From Salvator merianae (taxonomy: Eukaryota; Chordata; Lepidosauria; Squamata; Teiidae), in assembly GCA_003586115.2 (NCBI GenBank), contig QVOM02000053.1, positions 5,189,316 through 5,253,315 on the forward strand: 64,000 bases of DNA, written 5' to 3'. Shown here in pieces: positions 1-11,805 of this stretch. Below the pieces are notes generated by a model, which was given only the letters and a program-made list of their open reading frames with translations, searched no databases and had not been told where the DNA came from. How positions within the stretch are numbered: the first letter of the stretch is position 1; the number at the start of each line of letters is the position of its first letter. Position numbers and translations under genes: made by a program.

Positions 1-330
1 AGCCAGAGAATGGTTGGTAGTGGGCGGACAAGGGCAGGCCAGGCAGGCCAGCTCGGGTTGGTCCCTATGGTTCTGGGCCCCAGAGCCTTCAAGCTGCCCT
101 CCATGTCACAGAGGAGTGCAATAGGATGCCCTTTCCAAGGTGAAGCAAGGTGGCTCTGAGCACAGCACAGTCAGATGGCAGGACAAGTGTACACTGGGCA
201 GGCCAGCTCAGCTTACCCCATTTGGCTCTGAGTGCCATAACCTGCAGGTTGCCTTTCATACTGTGCTGAATGGGGCAGAGACTGGAAGCCATCCAACTGG
301 ACCCAGCAGGATCCTGTGCCCCATTACACC
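1..330. repeat. GC-rich diverged tandem duplication (about 155-bp unit), cut by window edge
   Basis: This stretch is visibly richer in G and C than the sequence that follows. GGCAGGCCAGCTC occurs at 42-54 and again at 197-209, each preceded by a GGACAAG block (27-33 and 181-187). The following 60 or so bases align loosely (GG-TCTG, CCT-CA-G-TGCC, CAT). This suggests two diverged copies of a unit near 155 bp, possibly part of an array that continues to the left. The open frames here look like composition effects. Confidence 0.4.
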
Positions 331-692
331 TCATGTCTTACACCACACACCTTGTTCTGAACTTTCTTTCTTGCAGTTGAAATGGACTCAGTGCTGGGAT
401 AATCCAATTACAGTATAGTTGGAATTGGAGGGGGATAGACATCTGGAGAAGACATGGAAAGGCATTTTGGAGTGTAATCCCTGAGAACAGTAGGACAGCC
501 TGAAAACAGATTAAACATAAGGTGTGATCACAGTCTTAGGCAAACAGCAACTAGCCTCCTTTCTGTTTAGTTATGTAGTCATCCATCAATCAGAAATGAC
601 TGTACTGTATATCTTGATATGGGGGGGTAATGAACAGAAATAATGGATTCTGCTCTACATGCACAAGAGTCCCCCAACACCTTGCTTATAGA

Positions 693-774
693 CAGAACTT
701 CTGATCACTGAGCACTGCAAGCAAAGAAAGGAAAGAGAATTTTTGCCTGCAGTGCTCAGTGATCAGAAGTCCTG
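693..774. other. 82-nt near-perfect hairpin (microRNA-like or tiny foldback element)
   Basis: Positions 697-719 and 748-770 are exact reverse complements (23 bp). Allowing one mismatch on each side extends the arms to 693-725 and 742-774, which is 33 bp with two mismatches. The loop is 16 nt and purine-rich. Either strand would fold into a stem of pre-microRNA size. A very short MITE is the main alternative. No clear target-site duplication is seen outside the arms. No microRNA family is recognised. Confidence 0.7.
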
Positions 775-3700
775 CCAAGGCGTATGCTAAGGGAAGGAAA
801 CTCTCTCAGCTTTAAGTGTACAACTGGCCACATAATAAATGTATGCAGCTTTCTTATTGTTAGAATGAACATGCATGCAACATTGATTTTGGTGTTTTTT
901 TTTAACTTTTATTCCTCTAGCCAGGTCACGGGGCATGCGATGAGACATAACTTATTAAAAACAAACTTTAACTATTTCATGAAGTAGTTGAATTTATCAA
1001 AGTGTGGGAAAAAGAAAAATATTCAGCACACCCAAAGGTTATCCCCAAAGTAAATCTTGAGCAGAAAAATGATCCAACAGTTACAGCAAGTAAAAGCAAA
1101 CTGGATAACCTCAAACAAGGGAGACAAGATATGTCATGGTTTCCCAAAAATTCTGTCAGAAACCATTCCTCATGGGCAACAAAGAGTTTGAAACCATAGA
1201 TTCCACTGTTGATAGCATTAGAACTCTGTCTTTTGAACGGTGCACATAAAAGTCTGGAGGTCAGTGCATTTCTAGCACTGTTTTTATTTTCTTTATTTTT
1301 AAGTGTCAAGAATTCTGTTGGGTAGTGCTGTGAAAAGTTTTAGCATGTCCTTGATAAATATGGTGCTACCAGTATCGGCATCCTTATAAGGAACACTCTA
1401 TCTTGCTAGATGGAATCTGGGAAATTAATCAGCCTGAGTTCAGTGAGAGTTGCCATGGTAAAGGAAAGGAGATGGGATTACTTGAGAGTTGAGCTAGTAG
1501 AAACAAATATCTAACCATTAATTAGATTAGAAGGCATTATAACTTTGTGATTCTGCAGTATGTATCCTAACTTTGCAATAAACTCTATTCTGAGCAACTA
1601 CTATGTTCATAAATAGTCTCTGGGGCCAGGCAGCATACATGCATTGACTTACATGTATTGTACAAAGACAAGTATGGCTCCTCAAGTAAAAAAAGTACCA
1701 AATGGTTTATCACCCAAAAGAGATAGAGGAAAGGTTTGTATACAATTTTCTTATGCTTATGTATGGACACACATAAAGCCACAATTTTCTAACTGCACAT
1801 AGACAAAACTGTTCAATAAGAAGGGATGATGTAATGAATGAATGAATAAAGGTTCCAGATGGATGATAGATAAAAGGAATAAAACTGTTATAAAACTCAA
1901 AATTTAAATAATAAAGGTACAATATAAAATATGAAAAACATTAATATACTAAAACAATAATATCATTTTAATTTGGTTTAGAAACACACAGTCATTTATA
2001 TAGCATGACCACATGATCTGGTTTAGGGGACAGTGCTTTATTTGAAGCAATTTTTTATTTAGTTAGCAGGTGGGTGGGGAACCCATTGTGATACTGACAG
2101 AGTTTTAGAGTAGAACTCAGAGATGAAAATCCCATTGGCTCTTGAAACCCATTGGATGACCTTCAACCAAGCACTATCTGCCAGTCTAATTGGTCTCAGT
2201 GATTATTGTGTGGATGTAAGAGTGAATAAAAAGTCATTTATGACACAAGAAAAAGTAAGATATGAATAAAAATGTTATGATTTGCATGACATGTTACAAG
2301 TTTTTTTTAAAAAATAATAGCAATACTTCCCTGCTGCTATGAACATTTGTTCTTGCACAGCTTATATATTGCCTACATTTCAACTCTTAACATTAGTGAA
2401 ATCTTCCACAAAATGCCTTCAATATGTCTCTATTCAGTAGAATGCAAGCTGCTTACTAATACTCTTTCAGTACATGATACAGGGTAATCCAACACGTCAG
2501 ATAAAGCAACAAGCAAAACAGAATGGAAAGGACAGAATGGAACAGAATAGTCAATAAATAATAATAATAATTGTTAATATTATATAATGTAATGATAACA
2601 TTTTAATAAATATTAAAATAATAAATCTTTATCTTTTAGATCTTAGAAATGAAATAAAAATGGACTTGCGCTATTTTTTTATTTTTTTAAAAAAAACTTT
2701 TTAATGTTTTTGTAACAAAGAAAAAGAAAACAAAAAGTGGACTTCATTTTATTACAATGTTAAATGAAGTATGATGCTTCCTTTATTTCTCTTTCATCTT
2801 TATTACATTCTAAAATAAGGCTTCATAATGACTGCATTTTATTGCAAAACCCTTAATATTGACTTTTTTCTCTGTCTTGTGTCAGAAGCACAGCAGCATA
2901 AAGTGCCTTTCTCACTAGCTTTGGAGTACTAGCAAGCTTAGTAAAAAGGGTCTTTTGTCAAGATCTCTCAGTGTGATCCCCTCTAACTTATGCAACTTGG
3001 AACAAACGTTTGACATCATCATGCAGTTATCACTTGGGGGTTGGATGTGACATTTACAGGGTGTCTTCCTGACAGACAGTAGTATTTTGTGCATCCTGAC
3101 AGCAATAACAGGCTAATTTAAAAGTTTTGATAAAGACTTTTTTTTTTTTTTTGGCTCCACAATGCTCATTATTCCAATTTCTATTGGCGAAGGAAAAACA
3201 TTATAGATAAATCTGTAAATACAAGACAAGCATAAAGTAGGCAAATGACAGAGGCATAGTCCCCAAACAATACTAGGAAATACTGGCAGCATCTGCACTG
3301 GGAAATGTCTCATCCACGTTACAGACCAGACTACCGGAAGTCTATGCCTCCCATAATACCTACCTGCTTATAGATACCCTTCCTTCATTCTCAAAGTTGT
3401 CACTTCTGCTCCGGTGGTTATTCCACCTGCTACTGTTCCAGTGCAGATTGGTATCTTTTTTTGTATTTTGATTCAGAGACAAAGTGTCATGTGCAAGGGT
3501 GGGGAAAGCAAAAGGAGTAGAGAGACAGGGAAGGAAATAAATCTTTGTAACTTTAAAAAGACTCTGATCTTTCAAGCTAGTGGAAGCCCTGGTATCCTAG
3601 GCCACGTCTTGATAGCACATCACTGGTGTCATATGACAAATTATAGTGTGTGGTATGATTAGGACTGTAAATACAGTCAACTGCTACATAACCATGCCAA

Positions 3701-4288
3701 CAAAGAGTGTCCCACAGATGCTTGAACTGGTACAGCAGCAGTGAAGTGCTACACAAGCTCTCTCTCACTCTGTTGTCTCCTTGGCTCCACAATGGAGTAT
3801 GGCTCCTTCAGTGATTTTGTTCAGTTCTCCCCCTCTCAGAAGTGTTTTCTTCCACCTCTGTTCTCATACACACTGTGTAATGGACTATATCAGGCTACAA
3901 GTTTCTGTGTTTCATCCAGCCTGTAGCAGAGTGGGATTCAAAATATGAATAAAAGGATGTTATTCACAATACAAAGGCCATTACATATCTTAAGAAGTCT
4001 AAGAACGCAATATGTGCACTTTCCTGGTACTGAGTCCTACTGAATACATCACATATTATTCGTTTTATGCGTGTAAAAAACTACTTTAGCATAATGGTTC
4101 TCAGTTTATTTGCATAGACGGACCTTATACTCAAACATTTCTTAGGGTACATTCAGAATATTTTATTTCCATCTCCACCAAATTCCTCACTTTTAAGCTG
4201 AGATTTTAACTTTCATTTGACAGTCCATTCACAAGTAAAGCTGAGACCCCTTTTATCACTCCTTGCTGAAATCATTTTTCTTTTAATT

Positions 4289-4291
<3 letters not shown>
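775..4291. other. AT-rich unique-looking sequence, no gene seen
   Basis: Open frames are short and lack splice or domain support. The stretch includes AT-rich low-complexity sequence (roughly 2550-2720, with AAT runs) and a T-run near 3137-3154. No repeat family is recognised. Confidence 0.5.
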
Positions 4292-4332
<41 letters not shown>

Positions 4333-4336
4333 ACAC
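4292..4336. repeat. (AC)n microsatellite
   Basis: A dinucleotide AC run with one interruption near its right end (ACAAAC). Confidence 0.95.
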
Positions 4337-4539
4337 GGTCCTTTTTAAAGCACTATTACAGGTGCAGACCTTCACTTGGATTTTCATTTAAAACAGCAAA
4401 CAAACCAAGAAAAAGAATACTGGGAAACACTGCTTACATTATTCTAATTCACACAGACATATATATCAGCAAAATATGTACATAACATTACGTATGTATA
4501 ATATCACTGATTTGCTTTGCAGGGCTTATATAACCAGTC

Positions 4540-4569
4540 CAATTCTCCAGTATAGTGCCTGGAGAATTG
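4540..4569. repeat. Short perfect inverted repeat, 11-bp stem, 8-nt loop
   Basis: CAATTCTCCAG at 4540-4550 is mirrored by CTGGAGAATTG at 4559-4569. It is isolated, and no element boundary is evident. Confidence 0.7.
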
Positions 4570-5946
4570 TGGGGTTTAGCTGTCATCTGGACACACCCTT
4601 CCGAATACGTTCTGTTCAGGCACTGGAAAGTTTAAATTATTTCTTATCCATACCTTGCTAAATAATATTGACTAGATTCAAGTGGCTAAACTCCCCCTAA
4701 AATGCAATACAACATTTCAGGATAGATTACACACAGTCTAAAAAAAATTAATGAAATTATATTATGTATTCTCAATTTTCTACAGGGAATCAAAAATCGG
4801 TGAAGTGCAAAACTCTAGTTAATTATGTGTTATGCTAATAGATTTTAAATTAAAAGTATCTCTGATTTAATGTTATCATCTCAACGATTTTCCTTCAGCT
4901 TCATATTATACAATAAGGTAACTACGTAGGCACTTCAGAAAGCTGTAGGCTTTTTAAAATTGCTAATAAAGCAATATGCTACTAATCACTTAATCACCTT
5001 TCTAGATCAAAAGGAGAGAGAAAGGGGGAGGATAAGATGCTTTAAAAAAGTGCTGTGCTAAAAGTTTCTTCTTAGAATCCCTTCCACATGAAGCCTTTTA
5101 TCAGTTGAAGAAAAAAGTCATGGAATTCCAAAATTTTCCCAAAGAAGGAGCAAAGTTTGATGACATTTTCATGAATAAACTACAAGATGTGTATCTGGGG
5201 TGCAAAATAATGGTTGTGAACATTCTGTTCATCTTATGAATTATAGATACGTAATGTTATTTTTTAGGAAACATTTCAAGAAGGTGTAATAATGTTTTAC
5301 ATAGTAAAAAAGGAAAGATTTTCCTTAAAAATAAGAGCACTGGGCATGTCACACTATTTGAAGGCAGTCTCTCTACATTCCTACATACTTCTACTAAAGC
5401 TCAAAGAATGTTGGACAGGTGTAAGATCGATAATGGAAAGAGAAGAGACTATCAGAAAAAAGTTTGCCTCCAGAATTCTTCTAAAAGTTTATATTCTCAG
5501 CATATTCCAAAGGTATCACTTTTGGTTTTAGCATGTTCTACTCAGCGGGTGAAGAGTGGCCTCTTGTCACATTTCCTGGGCTATGATGCCAAAGCAATAC
5601 ATATTCCTATAGCTGCTTTGAAGGTTATTTTGGAGTCTCTCCATATACCAAATATCCAGATGGCCCATAGCTTCTGTGTTTCTGGATGTGGTCTCCTGCA
5701 ATTTGATCATTGATGAGGTATGCAAAGGACAACATAGACAAAGCACAACTTTGGAAATCCTTAAAACAAAGGTGGTGACAGCACAGAGGGGTATGGACAA
5801 GACAAGATATGATGTGTGCTAATGCACATGCAAGACCTAAGTGGAGTTCTTGGCATTTATGCCAAATCCAAGTGCATCTTAGATGCACAGAAACCAGAGA
5901 TATAAAGGGTGTCAGGTCTTTGGAATGGCAACCACCACAATGATAA

Positions 5947-5947
<1 letters not shown>
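4570..5947. other. Unique-looking AT-rich sequence, no gene seen
   Basis: Open frames up to about 100 codons occur near 5408-5888 in overlapping frames on both strands. They show no recognisable domain and no paired splice signals. Confidence 0.5.

Positions 5948-5976
<29 letters not shown>
5948..5976. repeat. (TG)n microsatellite
   Basis: Uninterrupted TG dinucleotide run. Confidence 0.95.
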
Positions 5977-5979
<3 letters not shown>

Positions 5980-6823
5980 CACTAGCTATTGCATCCATAT
6001 TCTCTTGAATAATTTAGTTATTTAACACCATTACTTTATGTTCTTATTTGTAAATTCTTCATGGTCAGTAATGGTTCATTCAGGCCTTCTGAAATTTTGA
6101 AAGAACTGCAAGATGCTATCAACACCAGACAGACTGGTTGCTAGTAGGCTGAAAATGATCAAACTCCTGTAGTTGAAGCAAAAAACAGCAAAAGCAATAA
6201 GCAGAAATTGGCAGAGGAAACGGTGCAGAATCTGGAAAGTAAAGGTATGAAAGGTGCTTAAGTTGCTAACTTACTTGTGTCAAGAGTAGAAAACCATCCT
6301 TTCAGACCACATATAAGAAAAGAACAAGGAAGCCTGCTTTCCTCCACTCCTAGGTTCTTCAGAAAGCTGCGGATGTTGTGCAGTTACTAGAAATATGACA
6401 TTCATTTGGTAACAGGATTAAATCTGAACCTGTTTTTAGCTTAATTCTCATTGTTTACAAAATGAATGACATTAGTAATAATGAGTATAAATGGTGTATG
6501 TGTTTAAACTGTCTCATCTTATTTGCAATCCTTTTCACCTATTTGTTGACGGGACTATTCTATTGGCGATAAGCTTATTATATTTCTTCCAGCAGTGACT
6601 TTGTTGGATAGCTAGTATTTTATATTCCAGAATATTGCAACTTTAACAATGTCAGGCAATTAAATCAAGCAGAAGCTGGGCCCCAAAATTAATCTTTTTG
6701 CAAATGGCATGATGGATCCTTGCACAAATAGACTTAACTGTGACTTTTCTTCTTATTTGATTCTATTGTTTTGTTAGAAGTTAGCAATAAAAAAGCACCA
6801 CTTTGGTGTTTCTATAACTTAGT

Positions 6824-6904
6824 TTATGAAAGCTCACGCTATCAATTTCTTTCTGTTAGTCTCTGAGATCCTGCTGATTCAGATTAACATGGCTACCTCT
6901 TGGA
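6824..6904 (+). repeat. Amniote dispersed repeat fragment (GAAAGCT...TTAGTCTCT...AACATGGCTAC type)
   Basis: The ordered motifs GAAAGCTCACGCT, TTAGTCTCTGAGATCCTGCT and CAGATTAACATGGCTACC match a 3'-end sequence that recurs across reptile genomes (GAAAGCTTATGCT, TTAGTCTCTAAGGTGC, CAGACTAACACGGCTAC). The family name is not assigned. The copy is diverged and short, consistent with an old insertion. Confidence 0.6.
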
Positions 6905-9900
6905 ATATTGCTGAAGCAATTTTCTTAACACCTCTTTCTGTTTTTGGAATCTTCCAGGACATCTACTATGGACGGGAACTCCAGTAATGCCTTAGCTACT
7001 ATTAGCATGATGCTTTGCAGCCAACTTCTGGTCAGTTGAAGAAAAGGGTGGATAAATGCAGACCGTAACAAAGGAACTGGCTTTTCTCTCCATCCTGCTG
7101 AAGGAGGCAACCTCACAATCCATTAATCCTCAAAAAACTTCTCTGAGGTTGCTTCTTATGCTGGGGTTGGCATGGACAGGGCATTTGGATACCGCTCCAT
7201 GGGTCCACTGCAATAATTTAGTCTGGAGTTTGGACCACAGACCCAGTTGACAGCCTGACTTCCAGTCCACCTCTGCTAGGCCCCATGTAGCCACATAGTC
7301 TGTGTGACCAAGTTCTTCCAACACCAATGATTGAACAAATGTGGAACTCTGTCTCTCAAGTTCCACACAGTTGCCTGTTGTCCTACATAAGCAGCTGTAC
7401 TAGTCTTGAGGAGGGGGATATATGGCATGGAACCACATATATAAAGTGACTGCATGGCAATAATCTTGATTCTTCTTCTCTCTTAACAAAATAAAATTGC
7501 AAGGGGAGGTAAGGAGGTGTCCACATCCTATGAGGAGTATAAGAAAAACATGTAATGTCTGATGACCTAATTTTACTACTAGGAAGCTTTACCACAAAAG
7601 AGTGGCCTTAATATTTAAAGACTATTATGACCCAGACATTACATTATTGGAACTAATTGGTTTGGCTTCTGCAACCAACTTTCCACGATGTGAAAACAAC
7701 TCAGTAGTGCACTTAAGTTTTGGCTTAGAAAAATGTGAAGGAACTTTGACCATATGTGAAAGTATCATGAAGGCAGTAACTTTGGTAATGGAATTGTGGG
7801 GCAGTGAAGAAAGAGTGGGGCTTCAGTTTAAAGATATATGTAGGCTTCTTTCCTCTCCCTCGGTGCCTTTACTGTGAATAGTTTCAAGTAGCACCGGTGA
7901 CTTACAGATTAAGACTACACCATGGTTTGAAGTGAGTGATATTTCTATCAGAAATCTCTCTTTGATATCCCATAACTGTTCTTTGATCTGTAGCAGATCA
8001 AATCACCATCCAGGGAGATAAAAAAGTAAAACTTCCAAGCAGTGTGTGCATGCATGCCCCCAAAGAGATAGGTTCCAACTAATCATGCTGTCAGAAGTCT
8101 CAAGAGTGATTGTCATGCTGTGTGTATACACGTAAAGATGGAGAATAGTAGGACTTATCCCATCTGTCTGTTCTATTTGGTATTGTCACTTGCCCAAAAA
8201 ATATATGTGACTTGAGACCAAAAGCATATACAGAATTTAATAATAAACGTCAACCAGCTAAGATTTGCTGGCCAATTATATCAGTTTCAGGGTAGTTGAT
8301 TACTAGATTCCTGGCAAAAGCCACTTTTGCTCAATCCTTGCTCAATCACTGTCCTTCTAAAGTCGCCCAAGCTGCTGCTGTCTGAGAAAGGAAAGTGGGG
8401 AACCTTTTGAGGACCAAGGGATTTTTGACTTTCACTGTAGGAAATCCCCAGTTATAAAAACCATTGGCAGAGCAGAGAAAAAGAAAGAGACTTGTCAATA
8501 TAATTGTTCTTTTTTCTGGTATATTTTTTTCTAACCATATAATCAATTTTATCTACAGAAGACACATTTTATTACCTTTTTCAGCATGATGTGAATCCAA
8601 TATATTTAATGGTTGCTATTAACCTGCAGTAAACAGAAGCTTTATTTGACTCAATTAATTTGGTAAGTAATATTGTTTTCTTTCAATGTTTCATCACTTT
8701 AATATGCTAGCAATAAAAAAACATCACAGGGTGCACTCATTTTCAAATAATCCACAAACTATATTAAGTGTCAATGAACTCTAAATTGTTGTCATATTCC
8801 TTTCACCTTGGTTGCCTTCTATAGTCAATTTTGGAAGAAAAATAATCCTTTTTGCATAATGATTGCTCCCTCATCCCAATTAATTATCAACATAATCTGT
8901 TTAATGACATTTAATATTTACAATAGAACTTATTAAGTAAACCAGTCCTGCTATAATTTTGTCCTGTTGATGTCTAGATTAGCAAGCAATGCTTTAATTC
9001 ATACATCTGCAAATTACTTGGTAAAACCAAATAAAAACTTTCAGCAACTGATTCCAAAGTTGAAGGAGTTTTGAAATGATGGTAACAATGTCCCTCTTGG
9101 AGGTTAAGACTGGAAGGCATAATAAGAGACACAAGTAGGATATCAGCAAGCTGACACAACTCAATATAGGTATAAAGATTAAGAATGGATCTCAACTATC
9201 AAGGAAAAACAAAGATATGCCCATAACTGAAGTCCTTGCAACTGGAAAAAAATGGCTTACAGCACTGGCCATCTAGATGAAGGGATGCACTAGAGAAGCA
9301 CAGGCCAAGATCATAAATACCCTCTTCACCAAACTGCCATCTAAGGCATACCCTCAATTCCTATTAAGAGTGGACCCACCAAGAGCTGAAACTTAACAAT
9401 ACTAGAAAAAAAAAAATGGGGAAAAGAATCATATTGTAGCATCAATGCCCAATGGTTAATTGTCTTGAAAACAGACTATTGCAATCTCCCAGAGCAGGAA
9501 CAAGTTATCATTGCAAAAGCTGACATTTAGCAGTTGGCCAAGCATATGAAGAACTGGGCAGTGTCAGGCCCAAACATGATTCCCACATATTGATTAAAGA
9601 AACATCACTGCATGAGTGCCTAGCAGCACCAATGAATAAGTTATTATCATCCAGCTCCCACCTGGATTGTCTAACACAAGACAGGGCAGTACTGATCATC
9701 TAAGATCCCTACAAGAGAACAGCACCATCCAAAAACCAGCAAATAACCTGCTTTGCACAAGGTGGAAACTTGTATCAGAAATCATAGCCACTATGTGATG
9801 ATTTTTTTCAAGGGAGAAAATTCCACATTGAAGTAAAATAAAATAAATCAGGGAAGCATGGTTCATGGAGTATGATCAATGGGGAGAAGCAAATATCAAG

Positions 9901-11261
9901 CCAAGTTTTCCATCTATTCACTTGGTTTGCTCAGGATTAGGCAGCCAGAATTAAAATTTGTTCATGGTAGAGAAATGGAATGAACCAATTATGAAATCAT
10001 CAGTTTAATAGGAATAGAATTTGACACATTTATCTGCAGTTAACCAATCCCCTACAACATCTCTCTGGTTCTGAGTATGAGCAAAATGTATTCACCAGGT
10101 ATTCAAATCAGTTGTATTTATTGGTGAGATAAACTGAAGTCTCACATTTTTTTTTGAAGACACATTTGTCTTTCAGCTAGAAATAGGATCTTGCTAATGC
10201 TGCTTTAGCATTGCCTTCCCTTGGTTCTGCAGTTGGCTGTAGTCTCATTGCCATATGACTCAATCAAGTTATTGAATGTAAAAGCCAGAGAACATTTCAG
10301 AGTACATGGATTGAACAGAGACCATGCTGGGACAGTCACCTTCAATGCTCTACATTGAGTCTAAATTTACAGTAATAGACTCATACTCCATGAAGTCTTG
10401 CTGTGTTTGTTTGCAAACTAGTAGGCAGTACTTACATGTCTGTGGTTTTATTGACATATTCTTTTCCTTTCCTGTGGCTTTTAATTGAAACCCCCACTGC
10501 TTAGCCTCAATCCTAGAAGTTAAGGAACAGAAATCCTGCATTTACCTTAGCATTTAGATTATATGAACATATATAGCAGGGTCTGCCGGCTAGATTTGGA
10601 AGCACAAAGTCCAATTCCGAGTTGTAGAAAGAATATGTAATTCAATTTAGGAAAAGATCTCTCTGAGTCGTTTTTTTCTCCCTAATCTGATAATTATTTG
10701 TCTGCATTTCTATACAAAAAGCTTCGTACTTCGTTAAATGAACAATAGAGATAGCAGCAAAGACCAGAGTTATGCTATATATAGTCGAGATTAATGGTGT
10801 CTCCCATTGCTTTTGGCTCATCTGATTCTGGCAATAAGATTCATTGTGCTTTAAGGAACTTCTCAACATCAAATTTGAGATGGTTTATACAGCAATTTTT
10901 TAAAAAAATGTTTATTAGGAAGAAAGCCAGCTTGCTCTGGATTGCTCTGGATTGCTCTGCAAATGATGCATTGCTGTAGTGAAAAGTTTTATAATTAATT
11001 CCACCAATTGATCGCTATAGCTGGGTCTCCATCTTAATGCAGAGAGGGTCTAGGAGCAAGTGCCTCAGCAAAGGCACTTCATTCCCTGCATCAAAAAGTG
11101 CCTCCAAGATTCCACTTTGGAGCACGGAGGTGCACAATGATGCAGCAACTGAGGCACTCTTCTGTACAGTAGAAAATTGAGCTCTTCCTACCAGGCTATC
11201 CATGGAGGCTTATCATAGGTGCCTTGTGTCTTCCATATCAACCTTCCCATGGCTTAAGATC
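6905..11261. other. Unique-looking sequence, no gene seen
   Basis: No coding or repeat family is recognised. The stretch contains a decamer TTGCTCTGGA repeated three times (about 10932-10961) and short A-runs. The part near 9230-9720 is less AT-rich and could be an unrecognised old repeat. Confidence 0.45.
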
Positions 11262-11470
11262 TGCAGAAGAGGCCCTCCCGATTGTACCACAACCTTCACC
11301 AGCTAAAAGAGAGAGAGCCTCTTTGGTGGTAACAAGGGATAGGACCTTCTTGGAGGAATAGTCTGCTACCTGTGATGCATCAGGCTTCTTCATTACATGC
11401 ATTTAGAAGATTGTTAAAGACACACCTATATACCCTGGACTTGGACTGTGGGGACTGCTTCCCCTCTTCA
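11262..11470 (+). mobile_element. L2-type LINE fragment, ORF2 C-terminal end
   Basis: One frame near 11399-11433 reads FRRLLKTHLYT. This matches the conserved FKxxLKTHLF tail that ends L2-type LINE ORF2 proteins. The upstream sequence (GTGGTAACAAGGGATAGGACCTT...) resembles the corresponding stretch of the two other copies here (32.1 and 61.2 kb). The frame is interrupted and the element is a 5'-truncated relic. Confidence 0.6.
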
Positions 11471-11477
11471 CTTTCAG

Positions 11478-11524
11478 CCCCCCCCCCCAAAAAAAAGAAA
11501 GAAAGAAAAAAAGAAAAAAAAAGA
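11478..11524. repeat. C-run followed by A/GAAA-rich tract
   Basis: About ten Cs followed by A-rich GAAA units. It lies just after the L2 fragment and may represent its degenerate tail. Confidence 0.8.
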
Positions 11525-11599
11525 CTTGTCTGAGTGAAACAGAAGCTGTGTCTCCACTTATCCTTCCAGGTGCCAAGGGGCTAAGGTGCCATGTTCCCA

Positions 11600-11690
11600 C
11601 TTACAATTTATTTATTTATATTTTTATCCCATCCTACACCTGAGGGTTTTGGGGTGGGTTACAACAGTAAAAACAAATTAAGAAGAATGC
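11600..11690 (-). mobile_element. L2-like LINE 3' tail, reverse orientation
   Basis: TTTATTTATATTTTTATCCC followed by GGGTGGGTTACAACAGT is the reverse complement of an L2-type 3' end (…GTAACCCACCC…, then an AAAT-rich tail). The same layout recurs at 61.8 kb. Confidence 0.55.
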
Positions 11691-11751
11691 TTAAAAAAAT
11701 AATACAGTGTCTAAAAATGAGGAGAGGGAGCTGTCCCCTCAGTCAATGCCA

Positions 11752-11753
<2 letters not shown>

Positions 11754-11803
<50 letters not shown>
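11754..11803. repeat. (AT)n microsatellite
   Basis: About 25 uninterrupted AT units. The sequence is self-complementary. Confidence 0.97.

Positions 11804-11805
<2 letters not shown>

Noticed and set aside
7602..7877. 91-codon plus-strand frame
   Set aside because: It starts at GTG rather than ATG, and no splice sites or domains support it.
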